Below are positions 17,281 through 26,181 of a stretch of DNA of 64,000 bases, piece by piece (position 1 is the stretch's first letter; every line of letters starts with the position of its first letter). The notes under the pieces were generated by a model. That model saw only the letters and a program-made list of their open reading frames with translations. It had not been told where the DNA came from and did not search any database. The translations under genes and the position numbers were made by a program. The stretch lies in the NCBI RefSeq assembly GCF_024722015.1, contig NZ_JANQBD010000032.1, forward strand, positions 38,865-102,864, in the 5' to 3' direction. This DNA is from Paenibacillus radicis (ex Xue et al. 2023) (GTDB lineage: Bacteria; Bacillota; Bacilli; Paenibacillales; NBRC-103111).

Positions 17281-20200
17281 ATGCTCAAGCTTTTCACAGG
17301 TAAGACGATGGTAAAGGCAGCTCAGAGGTTTACAGAGGATAAGGAAGAATATACGAAGGTACTATGGCTGTTTGGCTATTTGTTTTGCGTAGTATCGGCA
17401 TCCACGTTAGGGCGGACTTCAGCAGATGCCCTGTTTCTATCGCGGTTTGACGCCTCTCAATTATCCATCATGTATTTGCCTCAATCGGCTGCGCTTATTT
17501 TAATTGGATTTTTATTTCAAAGGTTTGGCAGTCGTTTTCGTTTGGATCGTTTGATCAAAGCTTTGATTCCTATCGTTTCCCTGCTGGTACTCATCTCCAG
17601 AGTAGGGGTAGGTCAAGATTACACATGGGTTTATCCTGTTATCTATGTGATATACGATGTGTTTAATTTTCTGATGATCGTTATCTTCTGGCAATTTGCC
17701 ACCTCTGTGATGGACCAGCGAAAGGTGAAACGGATGATTGGTTTGGTTGGGAGCGGGGGGATCATTGGGGGGATTATTAGCGGTTTTGGATTAAAGCTGT
17801 TAGTTCCGCTGACAGGTACGGCCAACTTAATCTATTTTTATGCAGCACTCCAATTACTGGCATTGATAGCTGTGTATCGTGTTATTGGAATGAGTAAAGA
17901 CCCGGAGGAATTATTTTCAACATCGAAAGCAAGATCGAAGAAACCGACCAATGAACGTAAGCGGCAGGGGGAACAAAAGGCTGGCTTGTTTCAAAATGTC
18001 CCTCACCTGAAGTACGTTGCAATTATGTCGGCAACCTTGGTGCTTTCGCTCACCTTTGTCGATTATCAATTTAAGGTCATTCTTAGAAACACGCTGCAAA
18101 ATGATGCTCTAGCCGGATTTATGGGGAGCTTTTACGGATTCTCCGGGCTGTTGGCCTTGTTCGTTCAGCTGTTTGTCGCAAGTAAATTATTAACTAGATT
18201 TGGAGTAATGACAGCCATTCTTGTATTCCCTATTGCCTTGTTTACAGGTAGCTTGGGCGTTCTATTGATGCCTGTTCTTGCGCTGGCAGTTATCGTTAAG
18301 GGAAGCGACAAGGTAGTTGGGGATACGATCTATTCCTCGGTAAGCCAACTGATTATGTTTCCAATTTCTCCGGAATGGCGGAATCGTGCCAAAGGCTTTT
18401 TGGACGGCGTCGTACGAAATGGAGCCAAGGGAATAGCGGGTATCAGTCTAATTATATTATCTCCGCTGCTTAGTGCAGGGCAGTTTAGTTATGTCATTCT
18501 CGCTTTGCTCGCCTGCTGTGTAGTAGCGGCTGTCAAAGTAAAAAAGGCTTATTTGCAAACGCTGCTGTCTACTTTGGAAACGAGGGGGACGGATCTTCAA
18601 GAAACGGAACTCGATTTAATGGACCCTGCAAGTAGACAAATTCTAATCTCTGCATTAGAGAGTTCGGATAGGCATCAGGTCATGTATGCTTTAAAGATTT
18701 TACGCGGGCTGGATGGATTTGATCTATCTCCACATATTCCGGCACTGCTACGCAATCCATATCCAGAGGTCTGTGTAGAGGCTGTCATCTATATCGAGCA
18801 AATGACTCCGGCGGGGCTGGAGCAAGAATTGCAGGAGCTTCTAAGCTCATCTAACCCTCAGGTTAAAGCCCAAGCTTTATTGGCATTAGCTGCTTATTCC
18901 AAAGAAGAGTATTTGGATCAAATAACGCTTCACCTTGAGGCGGATGAGGTCGGGATTAAAGCAGGGGCGATAGCAGGATTAATAAAATTTTATGGTATAG
19001 AGGGGATGTTTCGCGCTGTTGGAACACTCAAGCAATTAATTGAAAGTACGGATGAAGAGGAACGGACGGCTATGGCCGTCTTATTTGGTCGGATTGGAAT
19101 CCAAAGCTTCTACAAGCCGCTGGTTCCGATGCTGAATGATACCTCATCAAGGGTACGAATCTGTGCCTTGGAATCTGCTGCATTGCTTTGTGTGCCTGCT
19201 TTAGTACCCCATATTGTGCTTATGCTTCAGGATAGCCGGACGCGGCGGCATGCTATTGAAGCGTTGGCCCGTTATGATGAGAAAGTTATCATAGGGCTGC
19301 TGGAGCCCTATTTCATTGAGGATGGCGTATCTCTGCTGCATTTGCCCAAAGTTTTCGAACGAATTGGAACGCAAGGGGCTTTCGATACCTTATTGATTCA
19401 TTATCGCCACTCGAATTATGAAATGCGCGATAAGCTGCTGGAAGCTTTGAGAAATTTGCGTCATGGGATCCGGCAGGTGGACGAAAAGCTGGTGGAGGAA
19501 TTAATCCTCCAAGAAATCCAGCTATATTGGCAATTTGCGGAGCAGAGTTCAGGAGTCGTTGGAAATAAAGCTTATACAGCCATTTCGGAAGCGGTAGATC
19601 AGATCCGATCCTCGATGACCGGGCGTATTTTTGGGCTAATAGGGCTCGTCTATGAGTCCAAAACCGTTCAGGCGGTTTACGCTAACTGGTCTGAAGGAGA
19701 AGCGAGGCATCAAGCGAATGCAGCAGAGGTTATGGATCAAATGCTGTCCGGAAATCTCCGTATGGAAATAATCAAGATCATGACGTCTCCTAAAACAATA
19801 ACAGTTGCCATGAAGAAGGAAGCTTTAGAGGATGAAAAGCTGATATGGCTCTATGAGAATGGAGATGAGTGGCTGCGTCAAATGATTCAACTGGACGTTA
19901 TGCAGGAGAAGAGGCTTGTGAAGAACACAGCGCTTAAAACTCGGCTGGATTCATCCAAGGATATTTCATTAGAATGGCTGGCTGACCAGATGGAGCGGGT
20001 CCATTTGCTGAAGAAGGTGTCTTTGTTCCAGGGATTGACGAGCAGGGATTTGTTTTTTATTGCCCAACAGCTGAAACAGATCAATGAAACAAGCGGAGCT
20101 ACCGTATTCAAAGAGCGTGATCCGGGAGATTCTTTATATTTAATTCAGAGCGGTAAAGCAGGTGTATACCGTAATCAAGAGAAAATTAGTGTACTCGAAG

Positions 20201-20955
20201 CCGGGGATTGCTTTGGCCAAACAGCTATTCTAACCAAAAAATTAAGAACGGCGACAGTCCGCGTTGAAGAGGACATTCAATTGTGGCGGCTTGATTCCAC
20301 AGCATTGTATGAGTTGATGTTCGACCGAACCGGGATGGCTCTGGAAATGATGAAATTGCTATCTCGCCGCTTGCGGTCTATGCTTGAACGCAGTGCTCAG
20401 CCCAAGGAGGAGACGGATCAACAAGACAGAGCTGATAAACATCAAGTTGTATCTTCATTGCCAGAAGCAGCCGCTGCAGCTTCGGCCGAGTCGGGACATG
20501 CGGACTCAGTAGCCGATTCGACACATAACAATAAAATTCTACGCCGAGTATTGATTCTACAAAAGATTGAACTGTTTTCCCACCTAACCCAGGATGATTT
20601 CATTCGGTTGGCGCAAATGGTGGATGAGGTTGAATATGAGGCAGGAGAAGCTATATGCAGTGCAGGTGATTTCGGTGACTCCATGTTTGGAATCATTGAA
20701 GGAAACGTTCGCGTTCATAGAGGAAGTGAAACTTTTGCGACTTTAGGCGAAGGGGAATATTTTGGAGAAATGGCTATTATCGATAGCGGCCCTCGGTCTG
20801 CTGATTGCACAGCGATAGGTCAGACTGTACTGCTTCAGCTTCAAAAAGATCAGGTTTTCTCCTTCTGCTTCCAAAATATCGACTTGCTCCGCAGCATGAT
20901 GCAGGTACTTGCAGACCGGGTTAAAGGAATGCTTCATGAAGACGGAAGTCGTTAA
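17281..20955 (+). CDS. Nucleotide-carrier-like (NTT) / HEAT-repeat / cyclic-nucleotide-binding fusion
   Basis: A 1224-residue membrane protein. Residues 1-430 hold about 12 membrane helices of the ADP/ATP-translocase-like (Npt/NTT) group of the major facilitator superfamily. Residues 440-830 are HEAT-like helical repeats (LLRNPYPEVCVEAVIYI, LLSSSNPQVKAQALLALAAY and similar). Two cyclic-nucleotide-binding domains lie at about 905-1030 and 1085-1220. The second keeps the phosphate-binding cassette pattern FGEMAIIDSGPRSAD; the first has FGQTAIL, with Gln for the usual Glu. Known NTT carriers exchange nucleotides, mainly in plastids and intracellular bacteria; in free-living Bacillales the role is unclear. 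It is a single-gene unit followed by a terminator. Confidence 0.8.
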   Translation: MLKLFTGKTMVKAAQRFTEDKEEYTKVLWLFGYLFCVVSASTLGRTSADALFLSRFDASQLSIMYLPQSAALILIGFLFQRFGSRFRLDRLIKALIPIVSLLVLISRVGVGQDYTWVYPVIYVIYDVFNFLMIVIFWQFATSVMDQRKVKRMIGLVGSGGIIGGIISGFGLKLLVPLTGTANLIYFYAALQLLALIAVYRVIGMSKDPEELFSTSKARSKKPTNERKRQGEQKAGLFQNVPHLKYVAIMSATLVLSLTFVDYQFKVILRNTLQNDALAGFMGSFYGFSGLLALFVQLFVASKLLTRFGVMTAILVFPIALFTGSLGVLLMPVLALAVIVKGSDKVVGDTIYSSVSQLIMFPISPEWRNRAKGFLDGVVRNGAKGIAGISLIILSPLLSAGQFSYVILALLACCVVAAVKVKKAYLQTLLSTLETRGTDLQETELDLMDPASRQILISALESSDRHQVMYALKILRGLDGFDLSPHIPALLRNPYPEVCVEAVIYIEQMTPAGLEQELQELLSSSNPQVKAQALLALAAYSKEEYLDQITLHLEADEVGIKAGAIAGLIKFYGIEGMFRAVGTLKQLIESTDEEERTAMAVLFGRIGIQSFYKPLVPMLNDTSSRVRICALESAALLCVPALVPHIVLMLQDSRTRRHAIEALARYDEKVIIGLLEPYFIEDGVSLLHLPKVFERIGTQGAFDTLLIHYRHSNYEMRDKLLEALRNLRHGIRQVDEKLVEELILQEIQLYWQFAEQSSGVVGNKAYTAISEAVDQIRSSMTGRIFGLIGLVYESKTVQAVYANWSEGEARHQANAAEVMDQMLSGNLRMEIIKIMTSPKTITVAMKKEALEDEKLIWLYENGDEWLRQMIQLDVMQEKRLVKNTALKTRLDSSKDISLEWLADQMERVHLLKKVSLFQGLTSRDLFFIAQQLKQINETSGATVFKERDPGDSLYLIQSGKAGVYRNQEKISVLEAGDCFGQTAILTKKLRTATVRVEEDIQLWRLDSTALYELMFDRTGMALEMMKLLSRRLRSMLERSAQPKEETDQQDRADKHQVVSSLPEAAAAASAESGHADSVADSTHNNKILRRVLILQKIELFSHLTQDDFIRLAQMVDEVEYEAGEAICSAGDFGDSMFGIIEGNVRVHRGSETFATLGEGEYFGEMAIIDSGPRSADCTAIGQTVLLQLQKDQVFSFCFQNIDLLRSMMQVLADRVKGMLHEDGSR

Positions 20956-20969
20956 AACATATGAATATA

Positions 20970-21006
20970 AAACAACGGTCTTCCTTCAGGAGGGCCGTTG
21001 TTTTTA
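20970..21006 (+). terminator. Terminator after the NTT fusion gene
   Basis: Stem AACAACGG-C-CTCCT type arms (AACAACGGTCTTCCT / AGGAGGGCCGTTGTT) with a TCA loop and T run. The A-rich left flank means it may also serve the convergent deacetylase gene. Confidence 0.85.
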
Positions 21007-21027
21007 TAGTAAGCATCTGAGTATCTC

Positions 21028-21786
21028 TTAATCCATTTGCTTAACTGGGCTTAGCTTACGATAAGTCAGCAGCTCCGAAATCGTTACAAAACGGTAGCCC
21101 CGGTTTTTGAGCTCTGGCAAAATTTGCTTAAGTGCATCAACCGTTTGCGTTTTCCCTTCAACCCAATCGTGAAGGAGCACGATATCGCCATTTTTCACAT
21201 TATTTAATACGGTGTTTGTAATCTTGGATACCCCAGGCGTAGCCCAGTCTCTTGTGTTGATATGCCAGGACCACATAACTACCGTATAGCCCGCTTTTCT
21301 CGCCGTTTGGACGAGTGCTTCGTTATAGTACCCGCCTGGCGGCCGGAATAAATGGGACTTCTGCCCGGAAGCTTTGTAAATAATCTCCTCCGCACGGCTT
21401 ATTTCCTCGGAAATTTTATTCTCGGGAAAAGACCGATTGAAGTAAGTATGATGGTATGTATGATTGGCGAGCTCATGTCCTTCGGCAATCTCACGGCTTA
21501 CAAGCTCAGGGTATGCCTCCGCTTTATTTCCTACAATGAAAAAAGTTGCTTTAGCCTCATATTGCTTCAGCAGCTCCAATATTTGTGGAGTGTCCTCTGG
21601 ATCTGGACCATCATCAAAGGTTAATGCAATTACCTTTTCATCGGTCGGTACCTCCCATACTACTTCTCCTCGCTTCTCGTAGTAGAATCGATTTTTCTTT
21701 GGCGTTTGGGCCGCGCTCAAATTGCCGCTTAAACCAATTAACATACAGCACGTCAATAGTAATATTTTTGTCGAAAATTTCAACAT
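21028..21786 (-). CDS. Polysaccharide deacetylase (NodB family)
   Basis: A 252-residue exported deacetylase that removes N- or O-acetyl groups from cell-wall or extracellular polysaccharide. A signal peptide covers the first 24 residues. Motifs: TFDDGPD (catalytic base and metal Asp), HTYHHTYF (metal-binding His), RPPGGYYN (Arg-Pro pocket), and a late LLHDWVEG (His with Asp). GGAAGGAG precedes the ATG at 21786; the frame extends 70 codons upstream, but those residues look non-coding. It is a single gene on the minus strand. Peptidoglycan or chitin oligomer are both possible substrates. Confidence 0.9.
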   Translation of the reverse strand: MLKFSTKILLLTCCMLIGLSGNLSAAQTPKKNRFYYEKRGEVVWEVPTDEKVIALTFDDGPDPEDTPQILELLKQYEAKATFFIVGNKAEAYPELVSREIAEGHELANHTYHHTYFNRSFPENKISEEISRAEEIIYKASGQKSHLFRPPGGYYNEALVQTARKAGYTVVMWSWHINTRDWATPGVSKITNTVLNNVKNGDIVLLHDWVEGKTQTVDALKQILPELKNRGYRFVTISELLTYRKLSPVKQMD

Positions 21787-21935
21787 GGTGTTAGATTCTC
21801 CTTCCCAGATCAGGCCCAGGGCAAACCGGCGTATGCTGGAATTAGCTCCTCGAAAGTGAGTGCTTTTTAGTTTTCCCGCTTTCTTCCTTATTAACCAAGC
21901 ATGTATGAAGAAATATAGGATATCGCAACTATTAC

Positions 21936-22007
21936 AACAAAAAACGCCCCTTGTGTTAGGAAAAATGGTGGAGTCAAAATATCCATTTTTCCGCAAAGGA
22001 GCGTTCT
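21936..22007 (-). terminator. Large terminator hairpin after namA
   Basis: On the minus strand, arms running from ACGCTCCTTTGCGGAAAAATGG to a matching right arm, with a few mismatches, followed by a run of U residues. It ends the namA transcript. Confidence 0.75.
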
Positions 22008-22041
22008 TTTATAAAGAATGAGGCTATAGCAGCCGTTGTAC

Positions 22042-23052
22042 TTACCAGCCTCTTTGATACTGTTTCGGAGCTGCAAGCTCGGCGCCTAATTGCTTGGCAG
22101 CGGTTCGCGGCCAATATGGATCGCGCAGCAGCTCTCTGCCTAGCAGTATGAGGTCGGCACGACCGTTGGAGATAATTTCCTCGGCCTGCTCGGGCGCTGT
22201 AATCAATCCGACAGCTCCTGTGGCTATGCCGGTGGATGTTTTGATTGCATGTGCGAGAGGAACCTGGTAGCCCGGATATGCATCGATTCTGGTAGGTACG
22301 ACGCTGCCTGAGCTGCAATCGATTAGATCAATTCCCTGTGCTTTCATTTGTTCGGCAAAATAAATGAAATCATCGATCTGATTGCCTTCCGGATGGTACT
22401 CGTTGGCAGAGATTCGGACAAACAACGGGCCTTTCCAAAACGCGCGGATGCCGTCAATTATTTCTCCAAGGAAGCGGTAACGATTGTCCCGGTCTCCACC
22501 ATAGATGTCTGTGCGGTGGTTGGCTAGTGGTGATAGAAATTCATTAATTAAATAACCGTGAGCCCCATGAAGCTCCATGGCATCAAATCCTGCTTCCTGG
22601 GCTCTCCGCGCTGCTTGAATGAAAGATTGCTGGGTAGCTTTTACCTGCTCCAGACTCATGGCTTCAGGAGTTTTCGAGCTGTCATTGAAGGGGATCGCTG
22701 ATGGTGCGATGATTGGACTGTCCAATACTGCTTTGCGGCCTGCATGGGCTAATTGGATAGCAATTTTGGAGCCTTGGCCTTGCACGAGTCCGACCAGTTC
22801 CTTCAAGCCTGCTACATGCTCATCACTCCAAATACCAAGGTCCTGAGGTGAGATTCGGCCCTGCTCCGTTACTGCTGATGCTTCAACGATAATCAGTCCG
22901 ACTTGGCCTACTGCTCTTGCAGGATAATGGACCTTATGCCAATCCTGCACCTTTCCGGATTGATCTGCGCATGAATACATACACATCGGCGACATAACAA
23001 TACGATTTTTGAGCGTCATCCCGTTTATCGTAATCGGGGAAAACAATTTCAT
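22042..23052 (-). CDS. namA: NADPH dehydrogenase NamA (YqjM-type old yellow enzyme)
   Basis: A 336-residue FMN flavoprotein that reduces activated C=C bonds and nitro compounds with NADPH. Near the N-terminus it has NRIVMSPMCMYS, with the Cys24 and Tyr26 that mark the YqjM subclass, AIQLAHAGRKA, the substrate-binding pair in ELHGAHGYL near residue 165, and DLILLGRELLRDPYW near the C-terminus. Length equals that of the family. GGAGGC precedes the ATG. In Bacillus subtilis this enzyme responds to electrophile stress; no operator could be seen here. Confidence 0.95.
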   Translation of the reverse strand: MKLFSPITINGMTLKNRIVMSPMCMYSCADQSGKVQDWHKVHYPARAVGQVGLIIVEASAVTEQGRISPQDLGIWSDEHVAGLKELVGLVQGQGSKIAIQLAHAGRKAVLDSPIIAPSAIPFNDSSKTPEAMSLEQVKATQQSFIQAARRAQEAGFDAMELHGAHGYLINEFLSPLANHRTDIYGGDRDNRYRFLGEIIDGIRAFWKGPLFVRISANEYHPEGNQIDDFIYFAEQMKAQGIDLIDCSSGSVVPTRIDAYPGYQVPLAHAIKTSTGIATGAVGLITAPEQAEEIISNGRADLILLGRELLRDPYWPRTAAKQLGAELAAPKQYQRGW

Positions 23053-23371
23053 AGCTTCTTTGCCTCCATCCTATTGTTTTAATAGTCGAATATTAAGTAA
23101 ATAACTCTATAATAGTAAGCTGCTTTCATAACAATAATTATACATGATTATTAGGGTGTAAATCTATTTTTATGTTTATTTTTATATAACATCCAAGTCA
23201 TTCCTATAGCATCCCATATTTAACTTACTGTATGTATTTTACATAAAATGACTGATGAGAATTAAGTGCATACATTTTTTATTTAGAGTTTGACCGGCTG
23301 TCATACCGTGCTGAAACGCATGTCACGGGTTTGGGAGCTTTAAGAAAAAGAAGAAAATTACTCGAATCGTG

Positions 23372-23400
23372 TTGCAATAACATGAAATATGTGGTAATTT
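23372..23400 (+). promoter_or_regulatory. Candidate promoter of the kinase/Tad-like operon
   Basis: TTGCAA, 17-base spacer, TAATTT. Transcription would start near 23407, about 30 bases before a terminator hairpin. Confidence 0.5.
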
Positions 23401-23434
23401 ATAGTCAATATTGGTAAATAGAGCGGAAGAACCG

Positions 23435-23470
23435 TCTCTCCCATGTTAACGCATGGTGGGGGGCGGTTTT
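23435..23470 (+). terminator. Terminator hairpin upstream of the kinase gene
   Basis: CCGTCTCTCCCATG pairs with CATGGTGGGGGGCGG around a six-base loop, followed by eight T residues. It stands between the candidate promoter and the first gene, so it may attenuate the operon or end an upstream short RNA. Confidence 0.75.
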
Positions 23471-23518
23471 TTTTGTGTCTATACAAAAGGTTCAAATGAT
23501 GGGATTGGAGGGATGTGT

Positions 23519-25435
23519 ATGCTTAATCAGCAGTCAGGCAAACATGCCGGAGATGTACTGGGGGACCGGTACAAGATTGTTACTGTACTTGGAAGCGGGG
23601 GGATGAGTACTGTTTATTTGGCAGAAGATTTAAGGCTCGCTGGCAAGCGTTGGGCAGTGAAGGAAACAAGGACGACGGAGAAGGAGGCTCTTGCTTGTGT
23701 GGCTGAGGCGGATATGCTGATTCGATTGAACCACCCGAATTTGCCGAAAATTGTAGATTTTTACCCGGCAGGCAATGAGGGCTTCAGTTATCTGGTGATG
23801 GATTACATCGAAGGGGAGACATTGCTTCAACGCTTTGAGAGACAGGCCAAGAGGATGCCGGAAGGTCAAGTTATCGGTTATGCATTGCAGCTTTGCGATT
23901 TGTTTCAGTATTTGCATACCCGGAGACCAGACCCGATCATTTACCGCGACTTGAAGCCGACTAACTTAATGATCGATGTAGAGGAGCGGGTGCGCCTCAT
24001 AGACTTCGGCATTGCCCGCAGCTTCAAAGCAGGGCAGATAGCCGATACAGTAAGCATCGGGACGATAGGCTTTGCCGCCCCTGAGCAGTTCGAAGGGAGG
24101 CAGACGGACTCGCGCACCGATCTGTACGGGCTTGGTGCGTTGATGTACTTTTTGTTGAGCGGCGGTCAATATTATTGTGCCGCCTATAAGCGCCTTCGTG
24201 AGCACGACGCGGGACTCTCGGCGAGCCTCACAGCGCTCGTGGAGAAGCTGCTGCGCACTGAGCCCGGCGAGCGCTGCCAGACAGCCGCGGAAGTGCGCAG
24301 CGAGCTGCAGCAGGTGCTGGCAGTGCAGCGTGCGCACGACGGCGCAGCCGCAGGCGCGGAGCGCCGGGCGCCGGGCAGCGGCGCAGTAGCCCGTGGGCAC
24401 GCGCGGGCCGAAGCAGCCGCGGCTGCAGGCGCTGCGGGCATGGCGCAGCCGCCGCGCATAATCGCGGTAGGCGCGCTGTACGCCGGCGCCGGCGCGACAT
24501 TCGCGGCGCTGGCGATAGCCCGTGCGCTGCATGGGCTAGGCGTGCCGCACGCGGTGCTCGAGCCGCCGGGGCGGCAGCCGGAGCTGTACGCGCTGCTGTA
24601 CGGCGAGAGGCATGCGCCCGCAGGCTATCGCTGCTACAACGAAGCGGGCGGCGGCGAGCCGCAGTGGGCGGACGGCTGCACGCTTTGGCTTCCAGCCAAA
24701 GCGCTTCCGTACGCACAGCCCGCAGACTCAGCAGCGCCGTCCGGCAGTGGACGCAGCGCCGACGGCACACCGCTTCCCTACGGCGCAGGCAGGGTAGCTG
24801 ACGCCTCGGCTTCGTCGGCTTACTACCTCCAGACCTACGGGGGTCCGATCATGGGTGACGCTCTCTATGCGCCTAGCATAGGCCCTGGCTCGGGCACATA
24901 TCGCCATGAGAATAACGGTTCAGGAAGTGGTCTTCGCGGAGCGCAGGAATACTGGCTGGAGCTATTTGAGGGCTTGGCACGACCCGTCATTCTTATTGAT
25001 ATCGGCTCCGACTGGCAGGGCCCTGCTGCCAGAGAGCTGCTAGGGATAGCTACCGAGTTGGTTTATGTAGCCGATCCTCTGCTGCACAAGCTGGAGCTGC
25101 CATCGGCAAGGCGCAACCTCCGGCTCCTGAGTGAGCTTCGGCAAGTGGGCAAGGCTGTTTATGGCATTGCTAACAAAGCCGTTGCATCAAGCCATACCGC
25201 TCACTGGCTGCGCGTTCTACCGGAGCAGCCGGTGTGCCTGCTGCCAGCCATTCATCAGGGTAAGCTTGCCGAGGCAAGCTGGCTGGGCGTTTTGGCGCAG
25301 GAACGGCCTGGCGTCAAACAGCCGTTGAACAGGGCGCTGCACTCATGGCTGCTCAGTTTGCTGCCGCAGACCCGGGGGCAGGAAAAACCGGACGGAACTA
25401 AACGGATGCTCAATAAATTTCTGAAAAATGGATAG
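23519..25435 (+). CDS. Ser/Thr protein kinase fused to a degenerate CpaE/MinD-like domain
   Basis: A 638-residue protein. Residues 15-268 are a complete eukaryotic-type kinase: glycine loop LGSGGMS, Lys48 in WAVKE, Glu64, catalytic loop YRDLKPTN (Tyr for the usual His), DFG at 162-164 and AAPEQ. An Ala/Gly-rich linker of about 45 residues follows, then a MinD/CpaE-like domain from about 313 whose nucleotide loop reads GALYAGAGATFAA, without the Walker-A Lys. There is no membrane segment and no PASTA repeat. The ATG at 23519 lies six bases after GGAGGG; longer starts run into the terminator hairpin. It heads the Tad-like operon. DNA from about 24200 to 24780 is strikingly GC-rich. It may regulate pilus-like assembly by phosphorylation, which is inference. 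Confidence 0.85.
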   Translation: MLNQQSGKHAGDVLGDRYKIVTVLGSGGMSTVYLAEDLRLAGKRWAVKETRTTEKEALACVAEADMLIRLNHPNLPKIVDFYPAGNEGFSYLVMDYIEGETLLQRFERQAKRMPEGQVIGYALQLCDLFQYLHTRRPDPIIYRDLKPTNLMIDVEERVRLIDFGIARSFKAGQIADTVSIGTIGFAAPEQFEGRQTDSRTDLYGLGALMYFLLSGGQYYCAAYKRLREHDAGLSASLTALVEKLLRTEPGERCQTAAEVRSELQQVLAVQRAHDGAAAGAERRAPGSGAVARGHARAEAAAAAGAAGMAQPPRIIAVGALYAGAGATFAALAIARALHGLGVPHAVLEPPGRQPELYALLYGERHAPAGYRCYNEAGGGEPQWADGCTLWLPAKALPYAQPADSAAPSGSGRSADGTPLPYGAGRVADASASSAYYLQTYGGPIMGDALYAPSIGPGSGTYRHENNGSGSGLRGAQEYWLELFEGLARPVILIDIGSDWQGPAARELLGIATELVYVADPLLHKLELPSARRNLRLLSELRQVGKAVYGIANKAVASSHTAHWLRVLPEQPVCLLPAIHQGKLAEASWLGVLAQERPGVKQPLNRALHSWLLSLLPQTRGQEKPDGTKRMLNKFLKNG

Positions 25436-25449
25436 AGCGGGAGGAGGGC

Positions 25450-26154
25450 ATGATGAGCATTGGTTATAGATTCCTTTATTACATTTTAGTTATTGGGTTG
25501 TGCTTATCCGGTCCCGCTTTATTAATTGGCTGGAAATGGATGATTGAGCCGAATTGGGGGACGGTTGAGGTCATACAGGCCGCACGTTCGGTAGACCGTG
25601 GGGTCCGGTTGTCGGAAGCTGATTTGAAGATGGTGAAAATAAAAAAAGATCAGCTGGTCGACGGTGCGGTGGTCAGAATACCTTCCGCACTTAAACAAGA
25701 GACCGCTCGTGCGATTCGGCCCAATGAGCAAATAACGGATGCGATGCTCAATACGAGTCATCTGCTTCCTGCGCCGAACGAGTGGAATATGCCGCTTCCT
25801 GCGGAATGGGTGTTTGGCAAGCCTCCCGGAAGTCTGCTGCGAGGTGATCGAATTTCTCTTTTGCCGGTGCTGAAGGAGGACATTAAACGAGCGGGTGAGC
25901 AAACGGCAGAGCAGACGTTGTCCAAAGAGAAGCTTATACAGTTGGAAGTGCCTTTCGAGGAGGAGAAGAAGCTGCAGGAAATCGTGGTGAGCTTTGCCAA
26001 AGGTACGAATAATCAGGAAATTGCTGCTTCCGATGACCGAAAGAAACCAACTGGCGCTGTAAGTACTATAGAGCTGATAGTGAATGACGAGCAGAAGGAG
26101 CTGATTCGTAAATACGGTACCAAGGGATATCGGTTTCTGGTTGTCTATCGATAA
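25450..26154 (+). CDS. CpaB/RcpC-like protein with SAF domain
   Basis: A 234-residue protein with one N-terminal membrane helix (about residues 8-28) and, at about 38-105, a SAF domain (AARSVDRGVRLSEADLKMVK, then ETARAIRPNEQIT) as in the Flp pilus protein CpaB and flagellar FlgA. The remainder is extracytoplasmic. In diderm bacteria CpaB helps the outer-membrane channel; in this cell type it may bind peptidoglycan. GAGGAGGG precedes two adjacent ATG codons (25450, 25453). The next gene begins 27 bases downstream. Confidence 0.75.
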   Translation: MMSIGYRFLYYILVIGLCLSGPALLIGWKWMIEPNWGTVEVIQAARSVDRGVRLSEADLKMVKIKKDQLVDGAVVRIPSALKQETARAIRPNEQITDAMLNTSHLLPAPNEWNMPLPAEWVFGKPPGSLLRGDRISLLPVLKEDIKRAGEQTAEQTLSKEKLIQLEVPFEEEKKLQEIVVSFAKGTNNQEIAASDDRKKPTGAVSTIELIVNDEQKELIRKYGTKGYRFLVVYR

Positions 26155-26181
26155 TACTACAGTAAGGGAGGCGAAGGATAT

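Larger units (their letters stand above)
23053..23518. other. Intergenic region between namA and the kinase/Tad-like operon
   Basis: About 465 AT-rich bases. Contents: a plus-strand promoter (TTGCAA 23372-23377, 17 bases, TAATTT 23395-23400), a terminator hairpin (23435-23470), and an imperfect inverted repeat ACCGTG...CACGGGT near 23305-23332. The namA promoter must lie in 23060-23200, but I see no clear match. Confidence 0.55.

Noticed and set aside
23453..23518. Extended N-terminus of the kinase
   Set aside because: The codons run through a terminator hairpin and the RBS fits the ATG at 23519.
24184..24770. Long frames on the minus strand inside the kinase gene
   Set aside because: They are Ala/Arg-rich by-products of the very GC-rich linker DNA, without RBS or known domain.
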